A stretch of DNA of 47,288 bases from an uncultured Clostridium sp. (GCA_930982035.1 CAKNJL010000009.1:1-47288); one strand, 5' to 3'. Positions 35,579-45,514 are shown, counted from the first letter of the stretch. Notes: a model not told the origin generated them from the letters alone. Numbers and translations: made by a program.

Positions 35579-36585
35579 TAATATACATAATTTTGTGGGT
35601 TATATGCCACTCCATTTATTCTTACTTCTAAATGTAAGTGTGGTCCTGTTGAATTTCCTGTTGAACCAACTGCTGCTATTGTTTCTCCTTGTGTTACAGA
35701 TTGTCCAACTGACGCATATAATTTGCTACAATGTGCATAATAAGTTTGAACTCCATTTCCATGAGATACAACTATCATATTCCCATATGAACCTTTCCAT
35801 CCTGCAAATGTAACCGTTCCTGATGCTGCCACTTTAACTGCTGTTCCTGTTGGTGCAGATATATCTAATCCAGTATGTGCTGAACTCCTTATACTACTTC
35901 TTGCTCCAAATCTTGATGTTATCGTTCCTGAAATAGGTCTAATTAATGATATTCCTATTGATGCTTTACCTCCTGAAGTTGTTGTAGCTGTATTTACATA
36001 TCCTGACGCTTTCGTAGAAGTATTTTGTGCAACTTTTATTTCTTTCTTTTTCTCAACATATAGCTTAGATACTACTTCTTCTGTCTCTACTAAGTCTTTT
36101 ATTCCTGTTTCGTATTTTTCTACTATTGATATTTTATCTACATTTTCACTATTTTTTTCTTTTAATGTATTTATAACATTTTCTGCTTTTTCAAATGATG
36201 ATACATAAAATTTTTCTTCTTGGTCCTCTAATATTGCATAATATCTATAATATGGTATTCCCTGTTCTGTTACTTTATTATATATTTCATCATCATTTGT
36301 AACAATATTTCTTTTCAATAAACATAACTTATATTCTGGTAAATCATTTACTTGTACAAAAGCTATGTTCTCATTTGTTCCATCACCATGGTCTACATAT
36401 TCATTTATCTTGTATTGTAATTCAGATTTATTTGCTGTGTACCCTACTTGTTCACCATTTATATAAACACTGTATGTTGGTTTGTATAAAAATGCCACTG
36501 CTCCTATGATTAAAAATATTGCAATCATAAAAAGAATTATGAGCTTTATTCCTCTTCTAGCATGTACCATTACCTTTTTAAACAT
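35578..36585 (-). CDS. M23 family metallopeptidase, membrane-anchored
   Basis: GTITSRFGARSSIRSSAHTGLDISAPTGTAVKVAASG ... GNSTGPHLHLEVRINGVAYNPQNYV; start after AAAGGAGATAATGTA. Confidence 0.92.
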   Translation of the reverse strand: MFKKVMVHARRGIKLIILFMIAIFLIIGAVAFLYKPTYSVYINGEQVGYTANKSELQYKINEYVDHGDGTNENIAFVQVNDLPEYKLCLLKRNIVTNDDEIYNKVTEQGIPYYRYYAILEDQEEKFYVSSFEKAENVINTLKEKNSENVDKISIVEKYETGIKDLVETEEVVSKLYVEKKKEIKVAQNTSTKASGYVNTATTTSGGKASIGISLIRPISGTITSRFGARSSIRSSAHTGLDISAPTGTAVKVAASGTVTFAGWKGSYGNMIVVSHGNGVQTYYAHCSKLYASVGQSVTQGETIAAVGSTGNSTGPHLHLEVRINGVAYNPQNYVY

Positions 36586-36851
36586 TACATTATCTCCTTT
36601 GTATATGATAATGTAATAATATTGTAAAATTATTTTTTTTGCAAGATACAAAAAGTCTAATTTCCGTAGGTTTTTTTGCCTTTTTTTGTTTTTACTTTAT
36701 TTTTTTCAATTTTTCTCTATTTTTCTTTTTGTCCAATTGGGGACGTTTCTCTTTGGACATTTTTATGTAAATGTAGTTGATATAACTTTCCTTTTATTCA
36801 AAAAAAATGTCCATTGGATATGTTTCCTTTTGGACATTTAAAAAATATTTT

Positions 36852-37097
36852 TTATTGTTGTAATTCTGTTTTTACTGTATTAACCTCTGTTGTAGTTGCT
36901 TTTTGTGCTGGAATATAATATCCTTTTGTTTGTGCTATTTTGAATAATTCATATTGAAAACTTTCATCATTATTTCTAATTTGTTGAAAAGTTTGTCTTA
37001 GTTGCATATTTTCAGCCTCTGATATTGCTGTTTGATATGCTGTCAAATCAGATTTTACTCCAGCTAAAATATCATTCACCATAGTTTTTTCGTCCAT
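36852..37097 (-). CDS. spore coat protein, CotF-like
   Basis: MVNDILAGVKSDLTAYQTAISEAENMQLRQTFQQIRNNDESFQYELFKIAQTKGYY. Confidence 0.75.
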   Translation of the reverse strand: MDEKTMVNDILAGVKSDLTAYQTAISEAENMQLRQTFQQIRNNDESFQYELFKIAQTKGYYIPAQKATTTEVNTVKTELQQ

Positions 37098-37155
37098 AAA
37101 AAATTTCCTTCCTTTCCTTTTTTGAACTTCACTTAGATACTCTTGTATCTACTTT

Positions 37156-37344
37156 TTAATTATTTAAAAATGTCATTAACTTTTGTTTAGTATTTAGAGC
37201 ATCTTGAGCTGATTTTGTAAATAGTTGTTTTATTTGTGGGTCTACAACTTGTGATGAATAAGTATTTAATTTTTGATATGCTGTTTCATGAGCTCCAATT
37301 AGATGTCTTAAATTTTGTAACTCTGATTGATTTAAGTCTGCCAT
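37156..37344 (-). CDS. small CotF-like/coat-associated protein
   Basis: ELQNLRHLIGAHETAYQKLNTYSSQVVDPQIKQLFTKSAQDALNTKQKLMTFL. Confidence 0.65.
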   Translation of the reverse strand: MADLNQSELQNLRHLIGAHETAYQKLNTYSSQVVDPQIKQLFTKSAQDALNTKQKLMTFLNN

Positions 37345-37507
37345 TTTTAATCATTCCTTTCTTTTTTATTCTTTTTTCATTATTTCCACTTTTACATTTT
37401 TTATTCCAGACAGAAGTAATTTTTAGATTTTTTTGTTTTCTAACTATTAAAACGATAGTGTGATTTTTTTCACATTCACTTTATTTATAACATTTTAAAG
37501 CACTCAT

Positions 37508-37651
37508 CCTGAATGTTATTAAGTTAGAAATTCATAAAAATTATGCTAGGTGGACAATATATAATATAAAATCATTCACAATTTTGTATATTATATATTG
37601 TCCATCTAGCATAATTCTTTACAAATCTTTAACTTAATGACATTGTGCAGG
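37508..37651. repeat. ~144-bp imperfect palindrome, MITE-like
   Basis: AATTATGCTAGGTGGACAATATATAATATA ... TATATTATATATTGTCCATCTAGCATAATT with outer ATTAAGTTA/TAACTTAAT. Confidence 0.8.
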
Positions 37652-37653
37652 TC

Positions 37654-37692
37654 AAAAATGTCCAAACAGAAACGTCCCCGATGGACATTTTT
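37654..37692 (-). terminator. Hairpin terminator downstream of pcrA
   Basis: AAAAATGTCCA-N17-TGGACATTTTT. Confidence 0.65.
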
Positions 37693-40022
37693 ATATAATT
37701 TCTAAATTTGCATATTTTGCCATTAGTCTTTTATGTCCTGCTTTATCGAAATTGATGTCTACTTTTAAATCTTCTCCTTCTGGTTCTACTTTGTTTATGA
37801 TACCTTCTCCAAATTTTTTGTGATATACTCTTACTCCTGCTTCATATTTTGATAGGTCTATATTGCTATTTTGTGCAGATTTTTTACCTAAACTATTTAA
37901 AAAGCTTTCTGCTGTTCTAAATGCAAATCCTGAATTATTTGTTTTTGCAGTATTTGCTGATGCTCCTACTCCTACAGGTTCTTTTTCGTTTATTTTATAT
38001 GTTTTTATATTTCCATTATCTTTACTTCCGTATGTCCATGTATAATTTGAGTCTTTAAACATTCCATTTTTATTTGCATCTTCTTCGCCAAATGCGTCTT
38101 TATATCCTTCTAATAATTCTTCTGGTATTTCTTTTAAGAATCTAGATACTGGGTTATAACTTGTTGATCCAAATATTGTTCTTTGTTTGCTACATGTTAA
38201 ATATAGATGTTCTTTTGCTCTTGTTATTCCTACATAGCATAATCGTCTTTCTTCTTCTAGCTCTTTTGGCTCTGATATTGATTTATATCCTGGGAATATT
38301 CCTTCTTCCATTCCAACTAGAAATACTACTGGAAATTCTAGTCCTTTGGCACTATGTAATGTCATAAGTGTTACTGATTCTTCTGTTTCTTCTACATTGT
38401 CTATATCTGATGATAGTGTTATTCCCTCTAAGAATTGGCTTAGTGTGTTTTCCGCATTTTCTTCTTCAAATTCTATTGCTACTGTCAAAAATTCTTCTAA
38501 GTTTTCTATTCTATTTTCTGCTTCTATTGTTTTTTCATCCTCTAATGATTTTGTATATCCTGTTTTCTTTAATGTTACTTTTATTAATTCTGATATTGTC
38601 ATGTCATCTTTTTTATTTTTTAGTTCTTCTATTACATTTATGAATTCTCTAGAGTTTAAAAATACTCTATTTAGTCCATATTGGTCTGCATTTTTTATTA
38701 TTTCATACATTGATGTTTCGTTTTGTTCTGCTAATAATTCTATTTTTTCTAAGCTTGTTTTTCCAATTCCTCTTTTTGGTTCATTGATTATTCTTCTTAA
38801 GCTTAGATTATCTGAACTGTTTTGTATAAGTCTTAAATATGCAATAATGTCTTTTATTTCTTTTCTTTCATAGAATTTTAGTCCTCCGACAATTTTGTAT
38901 GGTACATTTTCTCTTCTTAGAATATCTTCTATTGCTCTTGATTGTGTATTCATTCTATATAATATTGCAAAGTCAGAATATTTATAATATTCTTCTCTTT
39001 TTAGATGTTCGATTTGTGTTACTATATATGTTGCTTCATCATATTCATTATCTGCTTGATATACTTTTGGAAGATTTCCCTCTTCATTTTCTGTCCATAA
39101 TTCTTTTTTGTATTTTACTTCATTGTTTTTTATAACACTATTGGCTGTTTTTAATATGTTTCCTGTACATCTATAGTTTTGTTCTAGTTTTATTATTCTT
39201 GTTCCTGGAAAGTCTCTTTCAAAATTTAGAATATTTGATATGTCAGCTCCTCTGAAACTATATATTCCTTGGTCATTATCTCCAACTACAGTTATATTTC
39301 CATTTTTAGACGCAAATAGTGTAACAAGTGTAAATTGTGCTTTATTTGTATCTTGATATTCGTCTACTAATACATATTTGAATTTGTTTGAATAGTATTC
39401 TAATATATCTGGGTTTTCCATTAATATTTTTATTGTATAATTTATTATGTCATCAAAATCTATTGCATTGTTTTCTTTTAGTCTTTTTTGATATAGTTCA
39501 TATACTGTTGCTATTTTTTCTTTTCTAAAGTCGGAATTAGCTCTTGCCGTATATTGTGCCGGCTCTAGCATTTCATTTTTTGCATTACTTATTTCTGATA
39601 ACACACTTCTATCATTAAATAATTTGTCATCGATTGCTAAATCTCTCATACAGTTTTTTACTAGACTTCTTTGGTCTGATGTGTCAAATATAATAAATGA
39701 AGTATCAAAACCTATTCTGTCTATAAATCTTCTTAATATTCGCACACATATTGAGTGGAATGTTCCCATCCATATGTCCTTTGCGTCATCTCCTACTAAG
39801 TTTGCTATTCTTTCTTTCATTTCATTCGCTGCTTTGTTTGTAAATGTGATTGCTAAGATGTCCCAAGGTTTTGCTCCTTTTTCTCCTATTAAATATGCTA
39901 TTTTATGTGTTAGTACTTTTGTTTTTCCACTTCCTGCTCCGTGCAATTACTAGACATGGTCCTTCTGTATTTACTACGGCTTCATATTGTTTATCATTTA
40001 ATCCTTCTAAAATATTTTCCAT
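37691..40022 (-). CDS. pcrA: UvrD/PcrA-family ATP-dependent DNA helicase; +1 frame break at CGG 39939-39941 inside Walker A
   Basis: MENILEGLNDKQYEAVVNTEGPCLVIA-[C]-GAGSGKTKVLTHKIAYLI ... VDEYQDTN ... LMTLHSAKGLEFPVVFLVGMEEGIFP ... LCYVGITRAKEHLYLTCSKQRTIFG. Confidence 0.93.
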
Positions 40023-40266
40023 TTTATTCTCCTTTTAATTGACAATTGTATTATAATAGAGCTGATCGGAAAGCTTTATAATTTATGTTGATTTTATTCT
40101 CTTTGCTTTCCATAAATTTGTTCTGCTCCATTTTTACTTTGTTAAAATTGTGTACAATTTGCTTTTATTTTTTTCTTGCCCAATTATATAATTTTCAATA
40201 TTAAAAGTCAATAGAATTTCAAATATTTTCAAACATTTTTTCGCTAGCATTTCTTCAATGTTTAGC

Positions 40267-40565
40267 TCATATTGTCATTGCGAAAAATCCTAATAAAAAT
40301 CCAAATATATTTCCTATTGCTGTCATTCTTCCATGATATAAGCTATTTGCCTCTGGCAATAGTTCTCCGTGAGATTATATATAGCATGGCTCCTGCTGCA
40401 AAACTTAGACAAATAGCAATTACCTCTTCTGATATTCCTCCTATGATTGCTCCTACAAAAGCTCCTATTCCCGTAGTAATTCCAGACATGATTACTAAAA
40501 ATATTACTTTACTTTTTTTCATTCCTCCATTTTTCATGGGTATTGCCATTGATATCCCTTCTGGT
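40267..40565 (-). pseudogene. C-terminal part of interrupted ZIP family metal transporter; +1 frame break at CGG 40367-40369
   Basis: PEGISMAIPMKNGGMKKSKVIFLVIMSGITTGIGAFVGAIIGGISEEVIAICLSFAAGAMLYIIS-[C]-GELLPEANSLYHGRMTAIGNIFGFLLGFFAMTI. Confidence 0.85.
40557..40565. repeat. att-site core direct repeat, left junction
   Basis: GATATCCCTTCTGGTTGATTC; core CCTTCTGGT matches 45515-45523. Confidence 0.8.
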
Positions 40566-40628
40566 TGATTCTGAACTAGACAGTTATTCAATTTTTTTGA
40601 ATAACTCAATTTTATTTTAATTTTGAGT

Positions 40629-40697
40629 TATTCCGTGATTTTTATTAATTTCATTCCGTGATATTTTTGATTTTTGTTCCGTGATTTTTTGCATTTT
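40629..40697. repeat. Three direct repeats (iterons) with exact 23-bp period
   Basis: TTCCGTGAT at 40629, 40652, 40675, each followed by a T-rich 14-mer. Confidence 0.75.
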
Positions 40698-41269
40698 TGT
40701 TTCTATTCCATTCAAATCCAAAATCACTTCTTTTTATTTTACACATTTCTCCATTGCCACGATAAAAAACAATTCCTTCTATATAGTGATTTTTAAGATA
40801 TTGTTTTATTCCTTCATAATCCCTTGGTACATTTTCCAATATTCTCTTTCCATGTTTTTCTAAAATATCTGTATCCAAATTATATGGATTGCCATTTATA
40901 TGTTTTCCTATTAATTCATAAGTTCCTTCCTCTAAATTATCATTTTTTTGTCTTTCAAATGCCTCTAAATAATATTTTGCATTTGGGTCATCTTTTGTAC
41001 ATAAAAGCCAATGTGGAAAGTGTCCTGTTATTGGGTCAGGTTTTTCTTGGCAAGGAATTGCTCCTTGTGGTAAAGTTCTTCCTTTTTTGAAATCATATCT
41101 TCTATAAATTTTTCCATTCTTTATTAAACAACATGTCCCATCTATTTTTTCTGTTGCCCAACCTTCTCCGATCCAGTACCCATTGACATTCAGGCTCTAC
41201 TTCATTTAAGCATTTTGCTATTTTATGATTTTCAAATTGTCTTTTAAAAAGTGTTTTCATCTTTTTCAT
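40651..41269 (-). CDS. ATP-dependent RNA ligase-like nucleotidyltransferase; +1 frame break at CGG 41168-41170
   Basis: MKKMKTLFKRQFENHKIAKCLNEVEPECQWVLD-[C]-GEGWATEKIDGTCCLIKNGKIYRRYDFKKGRTLPQGAIPCQEKPDPITGHFPHWL; KIDGT fits ligase motif I (KxDG); GIVFYRGNGEMCKIKRSDFGFEW near the C-terminus. Confidence 0.82.
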
Positions 41270-41312
41270 ATATTACTATCACCCCTTTTTAAGTATACTA
41301 GTTATTATAATT

Positions 41313-42521
41313 TTATTTATTTACGTCTAGTAGCCAATCTATTATATTTTTATGTATAATTCCATTTTGAGAAAAATCAGTTTTATCCATAGAAAGCACA
41401 TATTTAGGATAATTATCATTTATTGTTTTATATGCTCCAAATTCCCTTTCTACTACTCTTTCATCATTTAGTAAATATGCTACTTGAAAATATTTTTTTT
41501 CACCACTCTTTGTAGCCATAAAATCAATTTCCCCTGGATTTAATTTTCCAATATATACTTCATATCCTCTCGCCAATAATTCATTAAATACAACATTTTC
41601 TATTGCAAAACTCTTATTTATTTCGAAATTGTTGTTTTTTATTTGTGCAATTCCTAAATCTGTCATATAGTATTTATTTAAAGTTTTTAATATTGCTTTT
41701 CCGTGAATGTCATATCTATATATTTTTTCAACTATTAATGCTTTGCATAATGCATCAAGATATTTATATAATGTTTCGGTTGAAATTATTCTACCTTCGT
41801 TCTTTAGATAACCAATTATATTGTTGGCTGAAAACTCTCTTCCTGTTATATCAATTAAATATTGAAGTATTAAATTAAATAATGTAATATCTTTTAATCC
41901 TAATCTTTCTACAACGTCTCGTAATATGATTGAATCAAACACACTATGTAAATAATCCTTAATATTTACTTCATCTGTAAATTGAACTCTATTAGGTAGC
42001 CCTCCCCATTTTAGATAATCCCAAAAACTTTCTTCATTTTTCGGGTCATTTCCCGTTAACTCAATATACTCTTTAAAAGTTAATGGATAAATATTGAAAA
42101 GTACATATCTGCCTGATAATACAGTAGAAAGCTCATTTGATAATAATTTGCTATTAGAACCCGTAATAAATATACTAATATTTTCTAGAGACGCTCTTAA
42201 AGAATTTACTACTACTTCAAATTTTTTAACATTCTGTATTTCGTCCAAAAAGACATAATATTTTTTATCATCATGTATTTTTTCTTTAATATAGTAATTT
42301 AATTTTTTATAGTCCTTTAATTCTTCAAATTCTACAAGTTCAAAGTTTATATATAATATATGATCTTCTTGAACTCCTTTCTCTTTTATTTCATTCATTA
42401 TCTGCTTTAATATTACTGATTTTCCACATCTTCTTATTCCAACTAGTATTTTTATTAAGTCACTATCATAAAATCCTCTGATTCTACTTAAATAAATTTC
42501 TCTTTTTAACATTTCAATCAC
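41313..42521 (-). CDS. AAA_14/DUF4143 family ATPase
   Basis: LVGIRRCGKSVILKQIMNEIK, YVFLDEIQNVKKFE, FITGSNSKLLSNELSTVLSGRY, C-terminal DUF4143. Confidence 0.92.
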   Translation of the reverse strand: MIEMLKREIYLSRIRGFYDSDLIKILVGIRRCGKSVILKQIMNEIKEKGVQEDHILYINFELVEFEELKDYKKLNYYIKEKIHDDKKYYVFLDEIQNVKKFEVVVNSLRASLENISIFITGSNSKLLSNELSTVLSGRYVLFNIYPLTFKEYIELTGNDPKNEESFWDYLKWGGLPNRVQFTDEVNIKDYLHSVFDSIILRDVVERLGLKDITLFNLILQYLIDITGREFSANNIIGYLKNEGRIISTETLYKYLDALCKALIVEKIYRYDIHGKAILKTLNKYYMTDLGIAQIKNNNFEINKSFAIENVVFNELLARGYEVYIGKLNPGEIDFMATKSGEKKYFQVAYLLNDERVVEREFGAYKTINDNYPKYVLSMDKTDFSQNGIIHKNIIDWLLDVNK

Positions 42522-42630
42522 CTATATTGATTATACTGTACTATTATTTTTTTGTCAAGTTATTTTGTTTATTCAAAATAACTTTTATTTTGTCATCTAT
42601 TGTTTTGTTTTGTCAAAATTATTTATGCTA

Positions 42631-44180
42631 TTAACTAATATTGTTCTCTTTTATCTTAAATAAATTATTCAACTTTCTGAAATTAAAATATAAATCCACC
42701 TGTTTATCCTGGTGTATTTCTATTTTGTTAATAAGCATTCTCATAATTTCTGGTGTTGGTTTTTCTAATTTTAAAAAATCATGTACCAATTTTTTAATGT
42801 TTTCTATATCATTATCTGAATGATTTTCTTGTTCATTTATTACCCCTATATATTCCTCTTCTTTTTGTTTTATCTCACCTTTTAATTTATTAAATAATCT
42901 TTCATACATTTCTTCACTAATTTTCCCATTTAATTTATCAACATACATTTTATCAATATTATCATTTATGAGTTTTATCTCTGTTTCTAACTTTTGAAGA
43001 ATTTTTCCATAATCATATTTTGATATACTATTTTTTATATTTAACTCTATTTTCTTGCTATCAATTTGTAGCAATAATTTTTTTATGTACTCTAATACTA
43101 ACTTTTCTAATGTTTCATAGTTAAATCCATGTGATGTACAAAGTCCTAATTTTGAGCTTCTACGATAATTGTTACATATCATATCTAATCTGCCATTTTT
43201 CCTTGTTCTGACACCTATTTTGTGTTTACATTCATAACACACTAGCAAACCATCTAGCAAAAAATGATGTATCTTTTCATTTCGATTATAATTTTGAGTA
43301 ATTATCATCTTTTGTACTGCATCAAAAGTTTTTTTATCTATAATTGGTTCATGGGTATTTTCTACAATATTCCATTGTTCTTTTGGGTTTGGTCTTAATT
43401 TTCTATTTTTATAATTTATCCTACTTCTTTTATTTTGTACTGTAGTGCCGGCAATATATTTCATTTTTTAAAATATTTTTTATCGTTTTATTTTCCCAAA
43501 ATGTTGCTTTATGATATCTAATTTGACTTGCCGTAGGGATTTGATTCTTATTTAGGTAATCTCTTATTGAACTTATTTGATTTCCGTGAAATTGCCATAT
43601 TGAAAATTGTTTTTACAATTTCTGCTTCTGGTTCACAAATGATTAATTTATTTTTGTCATTTGGATCTTTCATATATCCTAATGCTATTTTACCACCTAC
43701 CCATTTTCCTTCTTTTTGCATTGTATGTAAGGCTGTCCTAATTTTTTTTGATAAATCTTTTGAATACATATCATTTAATATGGATTTAAAAGGTGCTATA
43801 TCATTATTACCATTGTTGTTTGAAAAAGTATCTATACCATCAGTTATAGAAACATATCTAACATTTTTTTCTGGAAACCATTTTTCTATGTACTCTCCTG
43901 TTTCTATGTAATCACGACCTAAACGAGATAAATCCTTTGTTATTACCATGTTTATTTTTTCAAGTTCTATATCTTTTATCATTCGTTTGAAACCTGGTCT
44001 GTTAAAGTTTGTTCCCGTAAAACCTTGGTCAATATATATGTCTATAAGTTTATAATTCCATCCTAAATTTTCTACATATTTTGTTAATAATGTTCTTTGG
44101 TTTTTGATACTTTCGCTTTCATCATAGCCTCTATCTACATCTTCTTTTGATAACCTTATATAAATTGCTACCTTATACAT
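42631..44180 (-). CDS. Large serine recombinase (TndX-like); two +1 frame breaks at CGG 43584-43586 and 43448-43450
   Basis: MYKVAIYIRLSKEDVD (catalytic Ser), DQGFTGTNFNRPGFKRMI, DLSRLGRDYIETG; recombinase and zinc-ribbon domains; joins FNMAIS-[C]-GNQISSIRDYLNKNQIPTASQIRYHKATFWENKTIKNILKNEIYC-[C]-GTTVQNKRSRINYKNRKL. Confidence 0.92.
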
Positions 44181-44281
44181 TGTTTTTTCTCCAATATATT
44201 AATTATCAAATGTTCTATTAAATTTTCTAAATCCTCACCTTTTTCATCAAAATATATATTTATTTTAAATGATTCGTTCAT
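44168..44281 (-). CDS. Small ORF overlapping the recombinase start
   Basis: GGGAGA ribosome-binding site; MNESFKINIYFDEKGEDLENLIEHLIINILEKKQCIR, 37 aa. Confidence 0.6.
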   Translation of the reverse strand: MNESFKINIYFDEKGEDLENLIEHLIINILEKKQCIR

Positions 44282-44590
44282 GCTTTCTCCCTATATAACT
44301 AATCTTTATTTAATTTATATGTTTAAAAAATTTGATTATTCTAAATTTCTATAAAAGCAAAAAAGATATGTATTTTTTTACATATCCTTTCAAAATATAT
44401 TTTTTTAATATTATAAAATATAATTTAATTATTATATCTTTTAATTTATTATTATTTTTATTATAGCTTTAACATACTTCAAACATTTTAACAATAGAAT
44501 TTTATATTACCTGAGTGAATTAATTTCCATTTTTCTACAATTTGAAAATAATGCAAAGAAATATCTTCTATCCGTTTTATTTCAAAAATA

Positions 44591-44866
44591 CTAGGCAATT
44601 TTCAACCCTCCTAAACGTGCATATTTAAAGAAAAATGATGCCCCATTTTTAACAATTTCTAAAAATGTTTTCTTTTCTTCATCTGAATAATTTCCATCCT
44701 CCAAAACAACATTGTAGCTTGGAAGTTCGATTACATAAGTATCAAATCCATATTCCTTTGGTCTTTCAAAAGTAATGCGAATATATTCTTCTCCATTTTC
44801 TTTTTTTCCAATATTTGAAAATACTCCAATTGTACCATCAGGATATTTAGCAAATTCATAAGTCAT
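44591..44866 (-). CDS. hypothetical protein, element cargo
   Basis: 91-aa ORF MTYEFAKYPDGTIGVFSNIGKKENGEEYIRITFERPKEYGFDTYVIELPSY. Confidence 0.6.
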   Translation of the reverse strand: MTYEFAKYPDGTIGVFSNIGKKENGEEYIRITFERPKEYGFDTYVIELPSYNVVLEDGNYSDEEKKTFLEIVKNGASFFFKYARLGGLKIA

Positions 44867-45007
44867 CTAATCATCACTCTCCAATTTTATAATTCTAATT
44901 TATGTAATTTTAGCATTTTTTATTTGTTTATAATATTATAATATATTTTTATAAAAAAAGCCATATATTTTTAAGCAATTTACTTTTGAGAGTAGTTTGT
45001 ATAGTTA

Positions 45008-45313
45008 CTACTTTAACTTTTTTCTAATTATTTTAAAATATATTAATTGATATATTATACAAAATGCAATTATCGGAATCTCTATCATTATTACTACTTC
45101 TCCCCACACTGAAAAATAGGTTTTTATTCCACTAATTCCATATAATACTCTTTCTCCCCACCATATTGAATCTGGATACTCATTACTTCCTACTGTTAAT
45201 CCAAAAAACAGTATTTTAACTATTATTGTTAAATTATATAGTACTATTGTCAAAATTAATAAGATAGATATTACTAATATAACACCACTTAGCCCTTTAA
45301 GAACTCTCTTCAT
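45008..45313 (-). CDS. hypothetical membrane protein, element cargo
   Basis: 101 aa, two strongly hydrophobic segments. Confidence 0.6.
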   Translation of the reverse strand: MKRVLKGLSGVILVISILLILTIVLYNLTIIVKILFFGLTVGSNEYPDSIWWGERVLYGISGIKTYFSVWGEVVIMIEIPIIAFCIIYQLIYFKIIRKKLK

Positions 45314-45514
45314 TTTTTATCTCCTCGTATAACACATCATTTGTTTCATATTATCACAAACAATAATAATTATCAATACGCTCATTCTTTTATTTTATCA
45401 CAAAATAATTACATTATTTACAATTCTTTCTTATATATCTTTTCAATTCAAACCATTACTCAAACATCTTCTTCTTTTAATAAATATTTTAACCACTGTC
45501 TACTTTGGAATATA

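Noticed and set aside
40629-40683. Three ATCACGGAA motifs at the ligase 3' end as additional frameshift sites
   Set aside because: CGG is out of frame in the ligase reading frame, or lies downstream of its stop; better explained as iterons.
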